Shown here: piece by piece, positions 18,921 through 28,258 of the stretch
Layout of the letters: each line of letters opens with the position of its first letter
How positions within the stretch are numbered: position 1 is the first letter of the stretch
Source: Bacteroidales bacterium
GTDB taxonomy: Bacteria > Bacteroidota > Bacteroidia > Bacteroidales > GCA-2748055
NCBI GenBank assembly: GCA_029931975.1
Contig: JAOZQY010000031.1
Location: 1 to 43,950, forward strand
Direction: 5' to 3'
DNA: 43,950 bases
The notes under the pieces: model-generated
The model's database searches: none
What the model was told of the DNA's origin: nothing
What the model saw: only the letters and a program-made list of their open reading frames with translations
Made by a program: the position numbers and the translations under genes

Positions 18921-19823
18921 ATGATGGCAACAAAACTTTTTGGAGGTACAGGAGTGGCTATGATTACACCTTTTCAAAATAATGGAGACCTTGATTTTGA
19001 CCGCCTGACGATCCATGCCGACCGCTTGATCAGTCAGGGATGCGGTTACCTTGTTGTCCTGGGGACAACCGCAGAGACCCCTACCCTTTCAGCAGATGAA
19101 AAAGAAGATGTGCTCTCCTGTGTCGCAGATACCTGTGGAAACAGAGTACCCATCATGCTGGGTATTGGCGGGAATGACACAAGAAATGTCGTTGAGTCCA
19201 TTAAAAAAGTAAATACAGGAAAAATCGAGGGATTGCTCAGTGTTTCTCCCTACTACAATAAGCCCGGCCAGGAGGGCATCTACCAGCACTATGCTGCGCT
19301 GGCTGCAGTTAGTGAACTGCCCCTGATGTTATACAATGTTCCCGGACGAACCGGATCCAATATTAGTGCTGAAACTGCACTCAGACTTGCCAGTGATTTC
19401 GAAGGAACCATTATAGGTGTAAAGGAGGCCTCGGGCGATTTTGATCAGATGATGAAGATCATTGCAGAGCGGCCTGAAGGATTCCTGGTGGTCTCAGGAG
19501 ATGATGCCATTGCACTACCCCTGATTGCGGCTGGTGGTGACGGGGTGATCTCAGTGATTGCTAATGCCTATCCCTCCCTGACATCCACTATGGCTGCTGC
19601 TGCCCTGGATGGCTCTTTTGTGAAGGCCAGAGAGATACATTACGCACTGTTTCCCATGATCAAAGCCATCTTTAAAGAGGGAAATCCTGCAGGTGTAAAA
19701 GCCGCAATGGAGGTTCAGGGTTGGATCGAAAATGTACTGCGCCTTCCTTTGATTCCGGCAAGTTCAGAACTTCAGCAGGAGATCGCTCTGCTGAACAGCA
19801 AACTTCAACAGATTTCAGCTTAG
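18921..19823 (+). CDS. dapA: 4-hydroxy-tetrahydrodipicolinate synthase
   Basis: Condenses pyruvate with aspartate semialdehyde, the first committed step to diaminopimelate and lysine, thus feeding peptidoglycan synthesis. 300 residues, a TIM barrel. Key residues are the Schiff-base Lys168 in GVKEASGD, the Tyr138 in [10 protein letters not shown] with Arg143 nearby, and the GTTAE loop at 48-52. Two ATG codons are in tandem at 18921; either gives a normal N-terminus ([16 protein letters not shown]). The last 4 bp overlap the convergent secA gene. Confidence 0.97.
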   Translation: MMATKLFGGTGVAMITPFQNNGDLDFDRLTIHADRLISQGCGYLVVLGTTAETPTLSADEKEDVLSCVADTCGNRVPIMLGIGGNDTRNVVESIKKVNTGKIEGLLSVSPYYNKPGQEGIYQHYAALAAVSELPLMLYNVPGRTGSNISAETALRLASDFEGTIIGVKEASGDFDQMMKIIAERPEGFLVVSGDDAIALPLIAAGGDGVISVIANAYPSLTSTMAAAALDGSFVKAREIHYALFPMIKAIFKEGNPAGVKAAMEVQGWIENVLRLPLIPASSELQQEIALLNSKLQQISA

Positions 19824-22800
19824 CCCTGGGCTCCCGGTCTTCCGTGACAGTTCTTGTATTTCTTTCCGCTTCCGCAGGGACAGGGGTCGTTTCGTCCCAC
19901 TTTTTTCTCCACCCGTACCGGTTGCTGAGCCTGGCTTCGTCCGTCTTTTCCCTTTCCCCCACCTGAAGGATCATTGTAGCCAGTCGCATCATCCTTGTTT
20001 GTCTCAAACTTACTGAGATCCATCTTCTTTGGAGCTTCAGCACGTTTTACAGAACTGGGATCGCGTAAAGGAATATGTGCCTTCATCAAGGTGGATACTA
20101 CATCTTTATTCACCTTTTCAATCATGGATGAAAAGAGCTCGAAGGCCTCAAATTTATAGATAAGCAGTGGATCCTTCTGTTCATACTGTGCATTACGCAC
20201 CGATTGACGAAGATCGTCCAGTTCGCGAAGATGTTCCTGCCATGATTGGTCTATGGTAGCCAGGATAATGCTTTTTTCATAGGAGCGGACCAGTTCTTTT
20301 CCTTTCGACTCATAGCATTTTTCAAGGTTGGCTAGCACCTGAAAAACCCTGGTACCATCAGAAACCGGAACCACTATGTTTTCATAAACCTGCCGCTGAT
20401 GCTCATACACCTGGTTAATCACCGGCATGGCCTGATCAGAGATACTCTCCTGCTTCCGTTTGTAAGCCTCCAGCAGATCCTCATATATTAGATCGACCAG
20501 TTCACTGCTGTTCAGACTCTTAAATTCATCGACTGTCACAGGCGCTTCAATGGAGAAGTAACGGATAAGCTCCAGCTTGAAAGCATCAAAGTCGCCACTG
20601 CCATGAAATTCGTTTACAATACTTTCAGTAACATCATACATGTTGTTGGCAATATCAAGACCGATCCGCTCCCCATAGAGGGCGTGTTTTCTTCTCTTAT
20701 ATATCACCTCACGCTGTGAGTTCATCACATCGTCATACTCCAGTAAATTCTTCCGGATACCGAAGTTATTCTCCTCCACCTTTTTCTGTGCCCGTTCAAT
20801 GGATTTGGTAATCATGGAATGTTGAATCTCCTCCCCTTCTTTCAATCCCAGCTTATCCATCATGCCGGCAATTCGTTCGGATCCAAACAGGCGCATCAGG
20901 TCATCCTCCAGTGACACATAGAACTGGGAAGAACCCGGATCACCCTGTCGTCCGGCACGACCCCTTAACTGGCGGTCGACCCGTCTCGATTCATGCCGCT
21001 CGGTCCCTATGATGGCCAGTCCCCCGGCCTTTATAACCTCTTCGGACAGCTTAATATCGGTTCCACGTCCGGCCATGTTGGTGGCAATGGTAACCGTACC
21101 TGCCTTACCCGCCTGGGCCACCACTTCGGCCTCCCGCTGGTGCAGCTTGGCATTCAGTACATTGTGAGGAATCTTCCTGATCTTTAACATTTTCGACAAA
21201 AGTTCAGATACCTCCACAGTGGTAGTACCCACCAGCGCAGGACGCCCAGCCTTATTGAGCCTTACCAGCTCATCTATCACCGAATTATATTTTTCCCGCT
21301 TGGTTTTATAAACAAGGTCCTCACGGTCGTCCCTTACAATGGGGCGATTGGTGGGGATCACCATAACATCCAGTTTGTAGATATCCCACAATTCACCTGC
21401 TTCGGTCTCGGCCGTACCGGTCATACCGGCCAGTTTGTGGTACATCCTGAAATAGTTCTGCAGCGTAATGGTGGCCCAGGTCTGTGTGGCTGCCTCCACC
21501 TTCACATTCTCCTTGGCTTCAATGGCCTGGTGGAGTCCGTCGCTGTAGCGCCTTCCTTCCATTATACGGCCGGTCTGCTCATCAACAATCTTCACCTTGT
21601 TATCCATCACCACGTACTCCACCTCTTTTTCGAACATGGAATAGGCTTTCAAAAGCTGGTTCACAGTATGAATCCGTTCCGACTTCACAGCATAATCCTG
21701 GAGCATTTTGTCTTTGATCTCCAGCTTTTTCTTATCGCTTATATCTGACTTCTCGATCTCGGCCACTTCGGAGCCAATATCGGGCATAATGAAGAAGGCG
21801 GCATCGTCGGAGGAACCTGTGATCAGGTCGATCCCTTTCTCTGTCAGTTCCACCGAGTTTAATTTCTCCTCAATAATAAAGAAGAGGTCATCGGTGACAA
21901 GGTGCATGTTTTTGGACTGCTCCTGCATGTAGTGATTCTCCGTCTTCAGCATCAGGGATTTATTGCCCTCCTCACTCAACAGCTTTATTAATGGCTTGTA
22001 CTTTGGAAAGCCTTTATAGGCCTGAAGCAGCTTAAAACCTGCCTTCTCTGTATCTCCATCAGCAAGCAACTTTCTGGCTTCTGTAAAAATTTCCGTGATC
22101 AGCTTGCGCTGTACGTTTACCAGCTTCTCAACCTTGGGTTTATACTCACCAAACTCCTGATCATCTCCCCGTGGAATCGGTCCGGATATAATCAATGGGG
22201 TTCTTGCGTCATCCACCAGAACCGAGTCCACCTCATCCACGATGGCATAATTATGTTTGCGCTGCACTAGTTCGGCCGGACTATGCGCCATATTGTCACG
22301 CAGGTAGTCAAACCCAAATTCGTTGTTGGTCCCAAATGTAATATCACTGTTATAGGCTTTTCGTCTGGCCTCAGAATTGGGCTGATGCCTGTCTATACAA
22401 TCGACCGTTAATCCGTGAAACTCGTAGATGGGGCCCATCCATTCGGAGTCACGCTTGGCCAGGTAATCATTCACTGTAACCACATGGACACCCTTCCCGG
22501 AAAGAGCATTCAAAAAAACAGGCAGTGTGGCCACCAGGGTTTTTCCTTCCCCAGTTGCCATCTCTGCGATTCTCCCTGTGTGTAAAGCCACACCCCCGAT
22601 TAACTGCACATCATAATGCAGCATATCCCAGGTAACTTCATTGCCACCGGCCATCCAGGTACTACTCCATATGGCGCGATTCCCTTTGATCACTACCGAC
22701 TCCCGGCTTGCAGCCAGGGTCCGGTCATAGTCCAGGGCAGTAACCTCCACCTCATCCTGTTCCTTGAAGCGACGGGCCGTATCTTTAATCACCGAAAATG

Positions 22801-23134
22801 CCTCCGGGAGAATCTCATCCAGTATCACCTCATATTTCTCATCGATAACTTCCATCAGCTTATCGATTTGCTGGTAAATTTCCTCCTTCTCACTTACGTC
22901 CACTTCAGCATCCTCTGCCTTGGCCTTCAAGGCTTCCAGCTTTGTATTCTCCTCTGCCACGTAATCAGTTACCCGCTTTTTCAAAGCTGCAGAACGTTCA
23001 CGTAACTGATCGTTACTCAAGTTCGGTATGGATTCATATGCTGCTTTAATTTTTTCAACAAAGGGCATCACCTCACGCATATCCCTGTCCGCCTTGTTGC
23101 CCAGAAATTTTCCTATTATTTTGCCTACATCCAT
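19820..23134 (-). CDS. secA: Preprotein translocase ATPase SecA
   Basis: Motor of the Sec pathway, driving signal-peptide proteins through SecYEG. 1104 residues, longer than the 900 of E. coli because of insertions in the central region, as is usual in Bacteroidota. Helicase motif I is [14 protein letters not shown] (about 190-205), [20 protein letters not shown] follows, the PPXD is large, then motifs [13 protein letters not shown] and [14 protein letters not shown]. The C-terminus has the zinc-binding SEC-C motif [14 protein letters not shown], used to contact SecB or ribosomes. It faces dapA with overlapping stop regions. Confidence 0.98.
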   Translation of the reverse strand: MDVGKIIGKFLGNKADRDMREVMPFVEKIKAAYESIPNLSNDQLRERSAALKKRVTDYVAEENTKLEALKAKAEDAEVDVSEKEEIYQQIDKLMEVIDEKYEVILDEILPEAFSVIKDTARRFKEQDEVEVTALDYDRTLAASRESVVIKGNRAIWSSTWMAGGNEVTWDMLHYDVQLIGGVALHTGRIAEMATGEGKTLVATLPVFLNALSGKGVHVVTVNDYLAKRDSEWMGPIYEFHGLTVDCIDRHQPNSEARRKAYNSDITFGTNNEFGFDYLRDNMAHSPAELVQRKHNYAIVDEVDSVLVDDARTPLIISGPIPRGDDQEFGEYKPKVEKLVNVQRKLITEIFTEARKLLADGDTEKAGFKLLQAYKGFPKYKPLIKLLSEEGNKSLMLKTENHYMQEQSKNMHLVTDDLFFIIEEKLNSVELTEKGIDLITGSSDDAAFFIMPDIGSEVAEIEKSDISDKKKLEIKDKMLQDYAVKSERIHTVNQLLKAYSMFEKEVEYVVMDNKVKIVDEQTGRIMEGRRYSDGLHQAIEAKENVKVEAATQTWATITLQNYFRMYHKLAGMTGTAETEAGELWDIYKLDVMVIPTNRPIVRDDREDLVYKTKREKYNSVIDELVRLNKAGRPALVGTTTVEVSELLSKMLKIRKIPHNVLNAKLHQREAEVVAQAGKAGTVTIATNMAGRGTDIKLSEEVIKAGGLAIIGTERHESRRVDRQLRGRAGRQGDPGSSQFYVSLEDDLMRLFGSERIAGMMDKLGLKEGEEIQHSMITKSIERAQKKVEENNFGIRKNLLEYDDVMNSQREVIYKRRKHALYGERIGLDIANNMYDVTESIVNEFHGSGDFDAFKLELIRYFSIEAPVTVDEFKSLNSSELVDLIYEDLLEAYKRKQESISDQAMPVINQVYEHQRQVYENIVVPVSDGTRVFQVLANLEKCYESKGKELVRSYEKSIILATIDQSWQEHLRELDDLRQSVRNAQYEQKDPLLIYKFEAFELFSSMIEKVNKDVVSTLMKAHIPLRDPSSVKRAEAPKKMDLSKFETNKDDATGYNDPSGGGKGKDGRSQAQQPVRVEKKVGRNDPCPCGSGKKYKNCHGRPGAQG

Positions 23135-23179
23135 GATCCGATGTGATTATTTAGTTTATATCTATATATTGTGAAAACA

Positions 23180-23187
23180 CAAATTTA
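23180..23187 (-). promoter_or_regulatory. Bacteroidota -7 promoter element for secA
   Basis: On the minus strand TAAATTTG matches TAnnTTTG, 46 bp before the secA ATG. A TTTG lies about 24 bp upstream of it, a little further than the usual -33 spacing. Confidence 0.5.
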
Positions 23188-23253
23188 CCTTTTTTATCGA
23201 TCCTGCACTTTCAAATTGTGTACCAATATTAAAATCCGGCGAATTTGGCAGCA

Positions 23254-23301
23254 TAAAAAAGGAAAGGGGATGTTTCTCATGACCTGAAAAACACCCCCCT
23301 A
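23254..23301 (-). terminator. Rho-independent terminator after ferritin
   Basis: On the minus strand an AGGGGGG-TGTTTTTC arm pairs with GAGAAACA-T-CCCCTTT around a short AGGTCAT loop, with one bulged base. A T-rich tail with six consecutive Ts (complement of 23255-23260) follows. It sits about 25-70 bp after the ferritin stop and separates ferritin from secA. Confidence 0.65.
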
Positions 23302-23323
23302 GTCCCTTGTAAAAGGTAGTTAC

Positions 23324-23830
23324 TTACTCTGCAGAAGCCTCCCCGTCCCCGCGCATGGTCATAATATCACGATCGAACATATAAAGGTTATTTTTTCCCA
23401 GGAGATTCAGTTTATCGATGATCGCTTTTACGGACGATTCCTCTTCGATCTGTTCGGTAACAAACCACTGAATCCAGTTTTGGGTCGTATAGTCATTTTC
23501 TGCAATACAGGCACCTACAATCTCATTGATGGATGCAGAAATATACTTCTCGTGTTTCAACACCTGGTCAAACATCACAAATACATCCCCGAAATCTTTG
23601 GGAGGTGTATTGATGCCGGGAATAAGAGCGACACCATCACGTTCGTTTACATATTTGACCAGCTTAAGCATATGTATCCGCTCTTCTTCTGCCTGGGAAT
23701 AGAGCCAGTTTGAAACACCCTCAAAGCCTTTATTTTCGGCCCATGAGGCCATGGAAAGATACAACTGTGATGAGTAGTCTTCCCGTTCTATCTGTCGATT
23801 CAGAATCTCTTCAACTTTTTTTGGTAGCAT
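23324..23830 (-). CDS. ftnA: Bacterial non-heme ferritin
   Basis: Iron-storage protein forming a 24-subunit shell with ferroxidase activity. 168 residues. The dinuclear iron site is intact: Glu17, Glu50 and His53 (AEEERIHM) coincide with the E. coli FtnA numbering, and downstream Glu residues in the ENDYTTQNWIQWFVTEQIEEE helix supply the rest. No transmembrane or signal sequence. It lies 31 bp downstream of icd on the same strand and may be co-transcribed, ending at the terminator at 23254-23301. Confidence 0.95.
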   Translation of the reverse strand: MLPKKVEEILNRQIEREDYSSQLYLSMASWAENKGFEGVSNWLYSQAEEERIHMLKLVKYVNERDGVALIPGINTPPKDFGDVFVMFDQVLKHEKYISASINEIVGACIAENDYTTQNWIQWFVTEQIEEESSVKAIIDKLNLLGKNNLYMFDRDIMTMRGDGEASAE

Positions 23831-23861
23831 AGTATTAAAGTTAATAGGTTCTTAACTAAAT

Positions 23862-25127
23862 TCACATATTTTCGATAATGGCTGAGCCAAATTCTGAACA
23901 CTTCAGTTCAGTGGAATCATCCATGAGTCGGGCAAAGTCATAAGTCACCTTTTTCTTCAAAATTGCCTCCTGCAATCCGCTAACAATCAAATCGGCCGCT
24001 TCATTCCATCCCATATACTGAAGCATCATTACTCCCGAAAGGATCACCGATCCAGGATTCACCTTATCCAATCCTGCATATTTCGGAGCCGTCCCATGGG
24101 TAGCCTCAAATATGGCATGCCCGGTCTCATAGTTAATGTTGGCCCCCGGAGCAATGCCAATTCCTCCCACGATTGCGGCAAGCGCATCAGAAATATAATC
24201 GCCGTTCAGGTTCATGGTGGCAATGACCGAGTATTCGGCCGGACGGGTAAGTATCTGCTGCAAGAAGGCATCAGCTATAACATCCTTAATCAGAATCTTG
24301 CCAGCCTTCAGTGCGGATTCCTGGGCCTTATCAGCCTCAGCTTTCCCTTCTTTCTCGGCAATCCTGTCATACTGGTTCCAGGTAAATACCACATCGCCAA
24401 ATTCCTCTTCGGCCAACTCATAGCCCCAAAGCTTAAACTGTCCCTCGGTAAACTTCATGATATTCCCTTTATGTACCAGGGATACAGATGGCTTCTGGTT
24501 ACGAACTGCATACTGGATAGCGCTTCTCACCAGGCGATATGTACCTTCTTTGGAAATGGGCTTAATACCTATGGATGTAGTTTCCGGAAAACGCATTGTA
24601 GAGACTCCCATCTCGTCCAGTAGAAATTTTTTGATTTTTTCCCCTTCCGGTGTACCGGTCAGCCACTCAATTCCGGCATATATATCTTCTGAATTTTCAC
24701 GGAAGATTACCATATCGGTAGTCTCAGGCCTTTTTACAGGGGAGGGAACTCCTTTATAATATCGTACAGGACGCAGACATACATATAAATCAAGAATCTG
24801 TCTCAAAGCCACATTAAGTGAACGAATCCCTCCTCCGATAGGTGTTGTCAGCGGTCCCTTGATGGCCACCAGGTGTTCATGAATTACATCGAGGGTCTCC
24901 TCGGGCAACCACTTGCCAGTTTTGCCAAATGCTTTATCGCCGGCATAGACTTCCTTCCAGACAATTTTTCTTTTACCCTGGTATGCTTTCTCAACAGCAG
25001 CATCCAGAACCCTTACAGATGCGGCCCAGATATCCGGACCTGTACCATCTCCTTCAATAAATGGAACAATTGGAAAATCAGGAACTGTTATTTTCCCATG
25101 CTGGTTGGTGATCTTTTCTCCGGTCAT
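23862..25127 (-). CDS. icd: NADP-dependent isocitrate dehydrogenase
   Basis: Oxidative decarboxylation of isocitrate to 2-oxoglutarate in the TCA cycle. 421 residues, homodimeric E. coli type. The substrate loop [13 protein letters not shown] carries the serine that is regulated by phosphorylation in E. coli. NADP specificity residues are all of the NADP type: Lys-Tyr in GTAPKYAG, Val in DKVNPGS, and Tyr and Arg in VTYDFARLM. The C-terminus [12 protein letters not shown] is typical. It lies 52 bp after the dnaX stop. Confidence 0.97.
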   Translation of the reverse strand: MTGEKITNQHGKITVPDFPIVPFIEGDGTGPDIWAASVRVLDAAVEKAYQGKRKIVWKEVYAGDKAFGKTGKWLPEETLDVIHEHLVAIKGPLTTPIGGGIRSLNVALRQILDLYVCLRPVRYYKGVPSPVKRPETTDMVIFRENSEDIYAGIEWLTGTPEGEKIKKFLLDEMGVSTMRFPETTSIGIKPISKEGTYRLVRSAIQYAVRNQKPSVSLVHKGNIMKFTEGQFKLWGYELAEEEFGDVVFTWNQYDRIAEKEGKAEADKAQESALKAGKILIKDVIADAFLQQILTRPAEYSVIATMNLNGDYISDALAAIVGGIGIAPGANINYETGHAIFEATHGTAPKYAGLDKVNPGSVILSGVMMLQYMGWNEAADLIVSGLQEAILKKKVTYDFARLMDDSTELKCSEFGSAIIENM

Positions 25128-25179
25128 TTTTATAATCTTATGGTTTACGTATTAAATTACAATTGAAAATCTATAATGT

Positions 25180-26961
25180 TCAATCGTCAAAATCCAGATT
25201 AAACCGGGTTTTGAGCTTTTCGAGTTCAGGGTTCTTCCCCACCAGAAATTCCAGTTTGTCCTGCTCTGTGTATATTTTCTTACCATTCTGCGTGTTCTCA
25301 GACACTTCTGTAACAATTTCTATGGCTGACAATCCAGTAACATTCTTAATATATGCTAAAAGTCCTGATTTGATATTCTTTAAAAAATTATCCCTTTGCA
25401 ACTCGCTGTTCAACAATACCAGCAATGCTCCATCATTCCTGACCACCGGACTGTTATTCACCAGTGTACTGTAAATACGAGGTTTCGTTTTCTCAATGGA
25501 GGCTGCATAATCCTTCCATGCCTTAATTATAGCATCAGGTCCTGCCGTCTGGGGCTTATCAGGCACCATCTCATGCTGCTCCAGAGATTCAGATGATTGT
25601 TTCTCCATCGGCTCAACGGCCCTGGCGGTACCTCTCAGACCATCTTTTATGGAAATGCCCGTGCTCCTTACAAGATTGCTGGCACCATTCCAGTTTTCGT
25701 TCTTTTCCACATTCGGTTGAACTTCAGATTCAGGGACTGGCTGAGCCTCTGATTCAGAGACTATTTGAGCCACAGGTTCTTGTGGACTTTTAGTCTGGGG
25801 CTCCTTTTTTTGAACTGATGCAGACAGCTGATCAGTTTTAGACTCAGTTACTGTTTTTTTTTTTGAAACCCCGGAAAGGTTGGCCAGTTTAACCAGTGCA
25901 AGCTCAATGGTTAGGCGTTGATTCCGGCTAACTCTAAACTGAATATCCGTCTGGTTGCATATTTCGAGTCCGGAATACAGAAACTGCAGAGTTACTTCCT
26001 TCGATTGTGAGAGATACTTCTCCTTAATCCCAGCTCCAACCTCCATCAATTGAACCGTCTCCGGATTTTTGCAAACCATCAGATCCCTGAGGTGGGCCGC
26101 ATACCCATTGATGAAGTTTCGGGGATCAAATCCCTTTGAAAGAATCTCATCAAAAAGGAGCATGGCAGAAGCCACATCCCCTTCAAGCAGCGAGAATGTG
26201 AGCTTAAAGAAATATTCATAGTCCAGAATATTCAGGTTATTAATCACATCCTGGTAGCGAATCTTCTCCCCTGAAAAACTAACCACCTGGTCGAAAATGG
26301 AAAGTGCATCCCGCATGGCCCCGTCTGCCTTCTGTGCAATGACATGCAGTGCATCTTCTTCGTATTCAAGCTTCTCTTTTCCTGCAATGCCCTTCAGGTA
26401 TTCCACCGCATCTTCCACACGAATCCGGTTAAAGTCAAAAATCTGGCAACGGGAGAGGATGGTTGGAATGATTTTATGTTTCTCTGTGGTTGCCAGGACA
26501 AAGATGGCATGTGCGGGTGGTTCCTCCAGGGTTTTCAGGAAAGCATTAAATGCAGCCTGGGAGAGCATATGAACCTCATCTATTATATAGATGCTATAGG
26601 TGCCAATCTGGGGGGGGATTCTAACCTGTTCGGTAAGCGTTCTGATATCATCCACCGAATTATTGGAAGCAGCATCTAATTCATGAATGCTGTATGAGCG
26701 GTTCTCATTGAAGGAAATGCATGACTCACACTTATCACAGGCCTCTCCTGCATCAGAGATATTTTCACAGTTGATTGTTTTGGCAAAGATCCGTGCACAG
26801 GTGGTTTTCCCCACTCCACGCGGTCCGCTGAAAAGATAGGCGTGTCCCAGGTGGTTGTTCAAAATGGAATTCCGAAGAGTGGTAGTCAGAGAAGGCTGAC
26901 CAACTACATCATTAAAACTTACCGGTCTGTATTTTCGGGCTGATACAATAAATTTATCCAT
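25180..26961 (-). CDS. dnaX: DNA polymerase III subunits tau/gamma
   Basis: Clamp-loader ATPase; tau also links polymerase cores and helicase. 593 residues from the ATG at 26961 (MDKFIVSARKYRPVSFNDVVGQ); an upstream in-frame ATG at 26982 precedes the promoter. Walker A is GPRGVGKT (46-53), zinc cysteines are C65, C75, C78, C81, and the DEVH box is in IYIIDEVHMLS. Clamp-loader domains I-III end near residue 365. Directly after, SKKKT is encoded in an 11-A run (25854-25864 as T on the plus strand), with stop codons in both other frames just downstream, pointing to a slippage-made gamma form. The following Ser/Glu/Pro/Gln-rich linker (about 370-470) and C-terminal domain are tau-specific. Confidence 0.97.
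   Translation of the reverse strand: MDKFIVSARKYRPVSFNDVVGQPSLTTTLRNSILNNHLGHAYLFSGPRGVGKTTCARIFAKTINCENISDAGEACDKCESCISFNENRSYSIHELDAASNNSVDDIRTLTEQVRIPPQIGTYSIYIIDEVHMLSQAAFNAFLKTLEEPPAHAIFVLATTEKHKIIPTILSRCQIFDFNRIRVEDAVEYLKGIAGKEKLEYEEDALHVIAQKADGAMRDALSIFDQVVSFSGEKIRYQDVINNLNILDYEYFFKLTFSLLEGDVASAMLLFDEILSKGFDPRNFINGYAAHLRDLMVCKNPETVQLMEVGAGIKEKYLSQSKEVTLQFLYSGLEICNQTDIQFRVSRNQRLTIELALVKLANLSGVSKKKTVTESKTDQLSASVQKKEPQTKSPQEPVAQIVSESEAQPVPESEVQPNVEKNENWNGASNLVRSTGISIKDGLRGTARAVEPMEKQSSESLEQHEMVPDKPQTAGPDAIIKAWKDYAASIEKTKPRIYSTLVNNSPVVRNDGALLVLLNSELQRDNFLKNIKSGLLAYIKNVTGLSAIEIVTEVSENTQNGKKIYTEQDKLEFLVGKNPELEKLKTRFNLDFDD
25854..25864 (-). promoter_or_regulatory. Candidate slippage site for gamma production in dnaX
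   Basis: A run of 11 A on the coding strand sits at codons 366-370, at the boundary of clamp-loader domain III and the tau-specific part. In frame it reads TCA-AAA-AAA-AAA-ACA. Adding one A leads to KKKNSN then TGA; losing one A leads to KKKQ then TAA. Both produce a protein of about 370 residues. Thermus dnaX uses transcriptional slippage at an A run for the same purpose, whereas E. coli uses ribosomal -1 frameshifting. Confidence 0.6.
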
Positions 26962-26970
26962 ATGCAATTG

Positions 26971-27000
26971 CAAAGATAACAACTATGTCGTAAAGTCAAA
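26971..27000 (-). promoter_or_regulatory. Promoter for dnaX (TTTG-N18-TATCTTTG)
   Basis: On the minus strand TTTG (27000-26997) and TATCTTTG (26978-26971) are 18 bp apart, a good match to the Bacteroidota -33/-7 promoter. The -7 box ends 9 bp before the dnaX ATG at 26961, which implies a leader of only a few bases. Confidence 0.75.
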
Positions 27001-27042
27001 CGTCTGAAAAGTCATATATATAATGAAATGTAAGGCTCTTTG

Positions 27043-27074
27043 TTTGGCTCTTAATCAAAAACTTCCTACTTTTG
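27043..27074 (+). promoter_or_regulatory. Promoter for rpsF operon (TTTG-N20-TACTTTTG)
   Basis: TTTG at 27043-27046 and TACTTTTG at 27067-27074, spaced by 20 bp, form a near-ideal Bacteroidota promoter. The start site would be near 27080, which excludes the in-frame ATG at 27023 and places the rpsF start at 27107. Confidence 0.8.
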
Positions 27075-27106
27075 CAGTCAATTTTTTATTAACTAAATAT
27101 TTATAC

Positions 27107-27463
27107 ATGTTGAATCAATACGAAACCGTTTTCATTGCTACTCCCGTTTTGTCTGAAAGCCAGATGAAGGAAGCGGTTGCAAAATTCAAAAAGATTATCA
27201 CCGATAGCAAAGGTGAAATCGTTTATGAAGAGGATTGGGGTCTGAAAAAGCTGGCCTATCCCATTCAGAAAAAATCCACTGGATTTTACCATCTGATCGA
27301 GTTCAGGGCTGAGCCCGACCTGATCGCCAAACTTGAAGTCGAGTACCGCAGGGATGAGCGAATTCTTCGCTTCCTAACTATGAAAATGGAGAAATATGCG
27401 GTTGCTTATGCAGAGAAGAAAAGAGCAAGAAAATCAGCAGAACAAAAACAGGAGAACGAGTAA
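27107..27463 (+). CDS. rpsF: 30S ribosomal protein bS6
   Basis: 118-residue component of the 30S platform that binds 16S rRNA together with bS18. Starts [17 protein letters not shown], with the bS6 blocks [25 protein letters not shown] and the [21 protein letters not shown] segment (here [11 protein letters not shown]) and a lysine/arginine/glutamate-rich tail. The promoter at 27043-27074 lies downstream of the more upstream possible start, so the ATG at 27107 was chosen. The stop overlaps the rpsR start as TAATG. In Bacteroidota bS6, bS18 and bS21 are reported to sequester the anti-Shine-Dalgarno tail of 16S rRNA, which fits the lack of such sites in this window. Confidence 0.97.
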   Translation: MLNQYETVFIATPVLSESQMKEAVAKFKKIITDSKGEIVYEEDWGLKKLAYPIQKKSTGFYHLIEFRAEPDLIAKLEVEYRRDERILRFLTMKMEKYAVAYAEKKRARKSAEQKQENE

Positions 27464-27732
27464 TGGCACAGGACAATTCAGAAATCAGATATTTAACTCC
27501 ACCAACGGTAGAGATTAAGAAAAAGAAGTATTGCAGGTTCAGAAAGAGCCGCATCAGATACATCGACTATAAAGATCCCGAGTTCCTGAAGAAGTTCCTG
27601 AACGAGCAGGGTAAAATTCTTCCGAGGCGCCTTACCGGTACCTCGCTGAAGTTTCAGAGAAAAATTGCAGTGGCCATCAAACGTGCACGTCACCTGGCAC
27701 TGCTTCCTTATGTAACTGACATGTTAAAGTAA
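27463..27732 (+). CDS. rpsR: 30S ribosomal protein bS18
   Basis: 89-residue partner of bS6 on the 30S platform. It carries the family core [65 protein letters not shown], with the RRxTGTxxxxQRxxxxAIKRAR signature. It is translationally coupled to rpsF (one base overlap) and is followed after 15 bp by rplI. The N-terminal extension ([14 protein letters not shown]) is of the kind usual in Bacteroidota. Confidence 0.98.
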   Translation: MAQDNSEIRYLTPPTVEIKKKKYCRFRKSRIRYIDYKDPEFLKKFLNEQGKILPRRLTGTSLKFQRKIAVAIKRARHLALLPYVTDMLK

Positions 27733-27739
27733 AAGGAGG
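27733..27739 (+). promoter_or_regulatory. Consensus Shine-Dalgarno for rplI
   Basis: AAGGAGG at 27733-27739 lies 8 bp before the rplI ATG at 27748 and starts right after the rpsR stop. It is the only strong Shine-Dalgarno I found in front of any gene in this window; other starts lack one. Confidence 0.75.
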
Positions 27740-27747
27740 ACCTTAAA

Positions 27748-28194
27748 ATGAATGTGATCTTAAAACAGGACATGCCTAACCTGGGACATAAGGACGATAT
27801 TATAACAGTGAAAGATGGTTATGCCAGGAATTACCTGATTCCAAAAGGATATGCCATTAATGCTACTGCGCAGAACAAGAAAATCCATGAGGAAATCCTT
27901 CGCCAGCGTGCTCATAAAGAGGCAGAACTGAAGGAGGCAGCCTTGAAACTTGCCGAAGAGCTGAAGAAAGTTTCCCTGAGCATTGGTGCTAAAACCAGTA
28001 CCAAAGGTAAGATCTTCGGTTCTGTAAACACAATCCAGATAGCAGAAGCCCTGACGGAAAAAGGATTCGAAGTGGAGCGGAAGAACATCTCCATCAAGGA
28101 CGATCTGATTAAGGAAGTCGGCAGTTATTCAGCTACCGTAAGACTGCACAGAGAAGTGCATGTAGATATTCCTTTCGAGATAGTCTCAGAATAG
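27748..28194 (+). CDS. rplI: 50S ribosomal protein bL9
   Basis: 148-residue protein of the L1-stalk region of the 50S subunit. It starts MNVILKQDMPNLGHKDDIITVKDGYARNYLIPKGYA, the classic bL9 N-terminal domain that binds 23S rRNA, followed by a long connecting helix with AxxxxEEILRQRAHKEAELKEAAL and a C-terminal domain with the pattern IFGSVNTIQIAEAL. It is the last gene of the rpsF operon and is followed by the bidirectional terminator at 28214-28252. Confidence 0.98.
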   Translation: MNVILKQDMPNLGHKDDIITVKDGYARNYLIPKGYAINATAQNKKIHEEILRQRAHKEAELKEAALKLAEELKKVSLSIGAKTSTKGKIFGSVNTIQIAEALTEKGFEVERKNISIKDDLIKEVGSYSATVRLHREVHVDIPFEIVSE

Positions 28195-28213
28195 AGATAT
28201 ACTACTGTTTTAT

Positions 28214-28252
28214 ATAAAAAAACCGTCCGGTTAGCCCGGGCGGTTTTTTTAT
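28214..28252. terminator. Bidirectional terminator between rplI and lptD
   Basis: AACCGTCCGG (28221-28230) and CCGGGCGGTT (28236-28245) form a 10-bp stem with one G-T pair and a 5-base loop. A T run follows on the plus strand (28244-28250) and an A run precedes it, giving a T run on the minus strand. It serves both convergent genes. Confidence 0.85.
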
Positions 28253-28258
28253 AAGTTA

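Noticed and set aside
20993-23005. Several plus-strand open frames of 64-129 codons inside secA
   Set aside because: They are antisense to a strongly conserved gene, with no homology or start context; they are by-products of the secA codon pattern. The same applies to antisense frames in icd, dnaX, ligA, lptD and rny.
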